8,705 bases of DNA from Deltaproteobacteria bacterium. GTDB taxonomy: Bacteria; Desulfobacterota; Desulfuromonadia; Desulfuromonadales; Geopsychrobacteraceae. Within the stretch, counting starts at the first letter, position 1, and each line of letters begins with the position of its first letter. The stretch lies in assembly GCA_009993495.1 (NCBI GenBank), contig JAACTI010000010.1, positions 1 through 8,705 of the forward strand. Direction: 5' to 3'. Shown piece after piece: positions 6,753 through 8,705 of this stretch. The translations under genes and the position numbers were made by a program. The notes under the pieces are model-generated. The model did no database searches and was not told where the DNA came from. It saw only the letters and a list, made by a program, of their open reading frames with translations.

Positions 6753-6861
6753 CGCAGAGTCCGCGACCCTCATTCCACGGGCCGCATGAAGCCATCCCTG
6801 GAGCTTAGCCGTCGCCATCCGGGCGACAGATATCCGTTCCATGGCGGCCCCGGACTCTGCG
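6753..6861. repeat. Nested inverted-repeat element between convergent genes
   Basis: An 11-bp perfect inverted repeat (CGCAGAGTCCG at 6753-6763, CGGACTCTGCG at 6851-6861) encloses a second one (GGGCCGC at 6779-6785, GCGGCCC at 6844-6850). The second is extended by ATG/CAT with one bulged base. Within these lies a 6-bp hairpin GTCGCC/GGCGAC (6811-6816, 6822-6827). The outer and inner right arms touch, while 15 unpaired bases separate the left arms. A competing local hairpin GTCGC/GCGAC (6751-6755, 6763-6767) would disrupt the outer stem. No T-tract follows on either strand, so a simple terminator is unlikely. It fills most of the 163-base gap between the amidase and the small gene. It could be a dispersed palindromic repeat or a structured RNA; no family was recognised. 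Confidence 0.6.
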
Positions 6862-6887
6862 CGGTGAATAGTTACGAATCGGCCCGC

Positions 6888-7235
6888 CTATTCCGCCAGG
6901 GGTTGAGCATTTTTGCGGTACTGCAGGGGCACTTGGTCAAGACTGTCGGCAAATTGCAGGGCCCCTTCGCCATCGGCGTAAAGATAGCGGATTTTTTTCT
7001 TGCTCGCCGTCGTTGTCTTTGCCGTTGAAAGCTTTTCTTCCCGGTGCGGAATTTTTGCCGCGACGGGGTCTTTCTCTGCCAGCCCCAAAAGGCGACTACG
7101 AAAATCGCTATAAAAATTCTGCACGGCCCCATAGCCGGGAACCGGTAGCTTTACCCGCAGCAGCACCTGGTCGACGGTTGCGATCAACAGCAGTAGAAAC
7201 AATCCCCACAAAAACCAGCGGATCAGCTTGAACAT
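6888..7235 (-). CDS. Small membrane-anchored protein with DUF4124-like tail
   Basis: A 115-residue protein of unknown function. A single N-terminal membrane segment (about residues 6-26, rich in W, F and L) would anchor it in the inner membrane. A middle region (about 55-80) is charged and rich in K, T and A, probably a flexible linker. The C-terminal part (81-112) contains KIRYLYADGEG, then LQFADSLDQVPLQYR. It resembles the 'Y-x-D-xx-G-xx-x-F-x-DS-xx-x-VP-xx-YR' pattern of DUF4124-type domains common in Proteobacteria, whose role is not established. The ATG start has AAAGGAG 6 bases upstream, so the gene is very likely real. It is divergent from trxB and convergent with the amidase gene. No partner gene hints at function. 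Confidence 0.8.
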   Translation of the reverse strand: MFKLIRWFLWGLFLLLLIATVDQVLLRVKLPVPGYGAVQNFYSDFRSRLLGLAEKDPVAAKIPHREEKLSTAKTTTASKKKIRYLYADGEGALQFADSLDQVPLQYRKNAQPLAE

Positions 7236-7259
7236 GTACGCTCCTTTTTCTGATGTTGC

Positions 7260-7288
7260 ATCTTACGCAGATCGATCCCATGGCTCAA
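7260..7288 (-). promoter_or_regulatory. Possible promoter of the small membrane-protein gene
   Basis: On the minus strand TTGAGC (7283-7288) and TAAGAT (7260-7265) are separated by 17 bases, each matching four of six consensus positions. The -35 lies inside the left arm of the inverted repeat at 7282-7300, so a protein bound to that repeat would affect it. I see no equally good promoter for trxB on the plus strand in the same spacer. Confidence 0.4.
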
Positions 7289-7300
7289 GCTGATTGAGCC
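7282..7300. promoter_or_regulatory. Inverted repeat (possible operator) between divergent genes
   Basis: GGCTCAA, five bases, TTGAGCC is a perfect 7-bp dyad in the 147-base spacer between the small gene and trxB. It is followed by a pyrimidine-rich stretch but not by a clean T-run, so it is not an obvious terminator. Its position over a predicted -35 box suggests an operator; the regulator is unknown. Confidence 0.4.
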
Positions 7301-7382
7301 GGATTTCTTCCACTTTTCTTTTAGCCCGCCACTGTGGTAAAAGTCCTCCTGTTTACTTCACATTTTCAGGAGTTTGCCTTTC

Positions 7383-8318
7383 ATGAATGACAGAGACTAC
7401 GACATCATTATCATCGGTGGCGGCCCGGCAGGCATGACGGCGGGTCTTTATGCCTCGCGGGCAGAATTAAAAACTTTGCTGGTGGAAAAAATGATCATGG
7501 GTGGGCAGATGATGACCGCGACCCTGGTTGAAAACTGGCCCGGTTATCCCGGAGGCATAAACGGTCCTGATCTGATGGCACGTTTTCAGGAACACTGCGT
7601 CGAGTTCGGCCTGGAAACCATGACGGGCGAAGTCGAAAAGATTGAAGATCTGGGGGCGCTTAAGCGCCTCACCATTGAGGGCAAAGACTATCAGTGCCAG
7701 GCGCTGATTATCGCCACTGGCGCCAATCCGAGAAAACTCGGCATTGAAGGTGAAGAAGGGCTGGTGGGTCGCGGCGTGTCCTACTGCGCCACCTGTGATG
7801 GGGCCTTCTTCCGCAATCAGACGATTGCGGTGATCGGCGGCGGCGACACCGCCGCCGAAGAGGCCCTGTTTCTAACGCGCTTTGCCAACAAGGTTTACCT
7901 GGTGCACCGTCGCGATGAACTGCGTACCACCAAAATTTTGCAGAATCGGGTCTTCAGCAATGAAAAGATCGAAATGGTCTGGGATTCCGTCGTTTCCGGG
8001 CTGAGTTCCGACAATAGCGGTCTGACCTCGATCCAGGTCAAAAATCTCAAAACCGGTGACGAGCGCAAACTTGAAGCCGTTGGTATGTTCGTTGCCATCG
8101 GCGTCAATCCCGTCACCACATTCCTCAATGGTGTCGTTGCTCAGGATGACAGCGGTTACATTAAAGCCGGCGAGAACACCCACACCTCTGTGTCCGGTAT
8201 CTTCGCGGCCGGCGATTGCCGCACCAACATTTTAAAACAGGTCTCCACGGCGGTTGGCGACGGGGCCGTCGCCGCCACCCAGGCCGAAAAGTATATTGAT
8301 GAACTTGCGCACAGTTAA
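7383..8318 (+). CDS. trxB: Thioredoxin reductase (NADPH, FAD)
   Basis: Cytosolic flavoenzyme that passes electrons from NADPH through FAD and a redox disulfide to thioredoxin. The 311 residues match the low-molecular-weight bacterial type. Visible are the FAD-binding GGGPAG (12-17), the redox motif CATC (135-138) followed by DGAFF, the NADPH-binding GGGDTAAEEA (152-161), HRRDELR (175-181) and the C-terminal FAD motif AAGDCR with KQVSTAVGDGAVAA. The HRRxxxR motif supports NADPH rather than ferredoxin or other donors. I chose the ATG at 7383, which has AGGAG at 7368-7372. An in-frame TTG at 7374 would begin almost at this ribosome binding site and is unlikely. It is followed after 18 bases by the comM-like gene, probably in one transcript. 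Two strong hairpins lie within the coding sequence at 7811-7857. Confidence 0.96.
   Translation: MNDRDYDIIIIGGGPAGMTAGLYASRAELKTLLVEKMIMGGQMMTATLVENWPGYPGGINGPDLMARFQEHCVEFGLETMTGEVEKIEDLGALKRLTIEGKDYQCQALIIATGANPRKLGIEGEEGLVGRGVSYCATCDGAFFRNQTIAVIGGGDTAAEEALFLTRFANKVYLVHRRDELRTTKILQNRVFSNEKIEMVWDSVVSGLSSDNSGLTSIQVKNLKTGDERKLEAVGMFVAIGVNPVTTFLNGVVAQDDSGYIKAGENTHTSVSGIFAAGDCRTNILKQVSTAVGDGAVAATQAEKYIDELAHS
7811..7857 (+). other. Two adjacent perfect hairpins inside trxB
   Basis: CCGCAATC, four bases, GATTGCGG (7811-7830) is an 8-bp perfect stem. Four bases later CGGCGGCGG, five bases, CCGCCGCCG (7835-7857) is a 9-bp perfect GC stem. They cover the codons leading into and forming the NADPH-binding GGGDTAAE motif. 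The second is explained largely by GGC and GCC codons for Gly and Ala; the first is less forced by protein sequence. No function is known. Confidence 0.4.
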
Positions 8319-8336
8319 ACATCGAGAGGGGGTTGC

Positions 8337-8705
8337 ATGCTCGCAAAAGTCACCTCAGGCGCCTTGATCGGTATCGACGCCTATCCGGTTGAGGTTGAAG
8401 TCGATATTGCTTTAGGCCTGCCGCAGTTTTCCACCGTTGGTCTGCCCGAAGGCGCGGTCAAGGAAAGCAAAGACCGGGTTAAATCGGCGATCAAAAATTC
8501 CGGCTACGAATTCCCCAATCGCCGCATCACCATCAACCTGGCGCCCGCCGATATTCGCAAGGAGGGGGCAGCCTTCGATCTTCCCATTGCCATCGGCCTC
8601 CTCAGTGCCATCGGCCTGGTCGACGCCCACGCCCTGAAAAATTTCGTGCTCCTCGGTGAACTGTCCCTCGATGGTCGGATCAAAGCCGTGCGTGGCGTCC
8701 TGCCC
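8337..8705 (+). CDS. comM: ComM/YifB-type Mg-chelatase-like AAA+ protein, N-terminal part
   Basis: First 123 codons of a protein whose family is about 500-510 residues; the gene runs off the right edge. The visible part is the N-terminal Lon-protease-like fold domain: LAKVTSGALIGIDAYPVEVE, then GLPQFSTVGLPEGAVKESKD (28-47), NRRITINLAPADIRKEGAAF (61-80) and DLPIAIGLLSA, GELSLDGRIKAVRGVLP. The AAA+ ATPase and C-terminal domains are not in the window. In Vibrio, ComM is a hexameric helicase that promotes branch migration during natural transformation; homologs occur in many species that are not known to be competent. The ATG at 8337 is preceded by a purine-rich AGAGGGGG (8325-8332). It is 18 bases after trxB, so probably cotranscribed with it. 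Confidence 0.93.
   Translation, partial: MLAKVTSGALIGIDAYPVEVEVDIALGLPQFSTVGLPEGAVKESKDRVKSAIKNSGYEFPNRRITINLAPADIRKEGAAFDLPIAIGLLSAIGLVDAHALKNFVLLGELSLDGRIKAVRGVLP

Noticed and set aside
6753..6861. Reading the palindromic element as a terminator, c-di-GMP riboswitch, SRP RNA or integron attC site
   Set aside because: There is no T-tract, and the conserved cores that I know for those RNA or DNA classes are not visible.
6786..7028. An 80-codon plus-strand frame opposite the small membrane-protein gene
   Set aside because: It begins inside the palindromic element and lacks a ribosome binding site, whereas the minus-strand gene has a strong one and a plausible protein.
5921..7376. Shared 12-base string TTCAGGAGTTTG upstream of the amidase and trxB genes
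   Set aside because: It centres on the AGGAG ribosome binding site in both cases, so similarity is explained by function and chance; not called a repeat.

Overview
The window is about 8.7 kb of ordinary chromosomal DNA with densely packed, mostly housekeeping genes. I see no tRNA, rRNA, mobile element, CRISPR array or prophage gene. The organism is probably a Deltaproteobacterium of the Desulfuromonas/Geobacter/Pelobacter kind (Desulfuromonadia). That is an inference from gene order (hemW-hrcA-grpE-dnaK with a CIRCE operator), from the style of the proteins, and from a small membrane protein with a DUF4124-like tail. An NhaD-type sodium/proton antiporter hints at a marine or saline habitat. 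No phylogenetic marker search was possible.

Left part (1-4234, minus strand). This is a heat-shock cluster read right to left: hemW (heme chaperone, radical SAM), then hrcA (repressor), grpE (nucleotide exchange factor) and dnaK (Hsp70, cut by the window edge after 371 residues). A perfect CIRCE inverted repeat lies just downstream of a strong sigma-70-like promoter (TTGACA, 17 bp, TACCTT) between hemW and hrcA. HrcA should therefore bind there and repress its own operon, and dnaK/grpE output rises when HrcA is inactivated.

Middle (4194-5935). nhaD (minus strand) ends in a clear rho-independent terminator that separates it from hemW. A 5' leader with a small hairpin precedes nhaD. Its putative promoter is back to back with a near-consensus promoter driving the plus-strand nitrilase-family amidase gene.

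Right part (5936-8705). The omega-amidase-like gene (plus) converges on a small membrane-anchored protein gene (minus). Between them is a roughly 110-base element with nested inverted repeats that no gene explains; it is the most unusual thing here. The small gene diverges from trxB (thioredoxin reductase, plus), which is followed after 18 bases by the start of a comM/yifB-type AAA+ gene cut by the right edge.

Functionally the window joins protein-folding stress control (DnaK/GrpE/HrcA), heme delivery (HemW), ion homeostasis (NhaD), amide metabolite repair or nitrogen recycling (amidase) and thiol redox (TrxB). I found no convincing new multi-gene system. The points worth follow-up are the structured element at 6753-6861, several regulatory hairpins, and start-site corrections for hrcA, hemW, nhaD and trxB.
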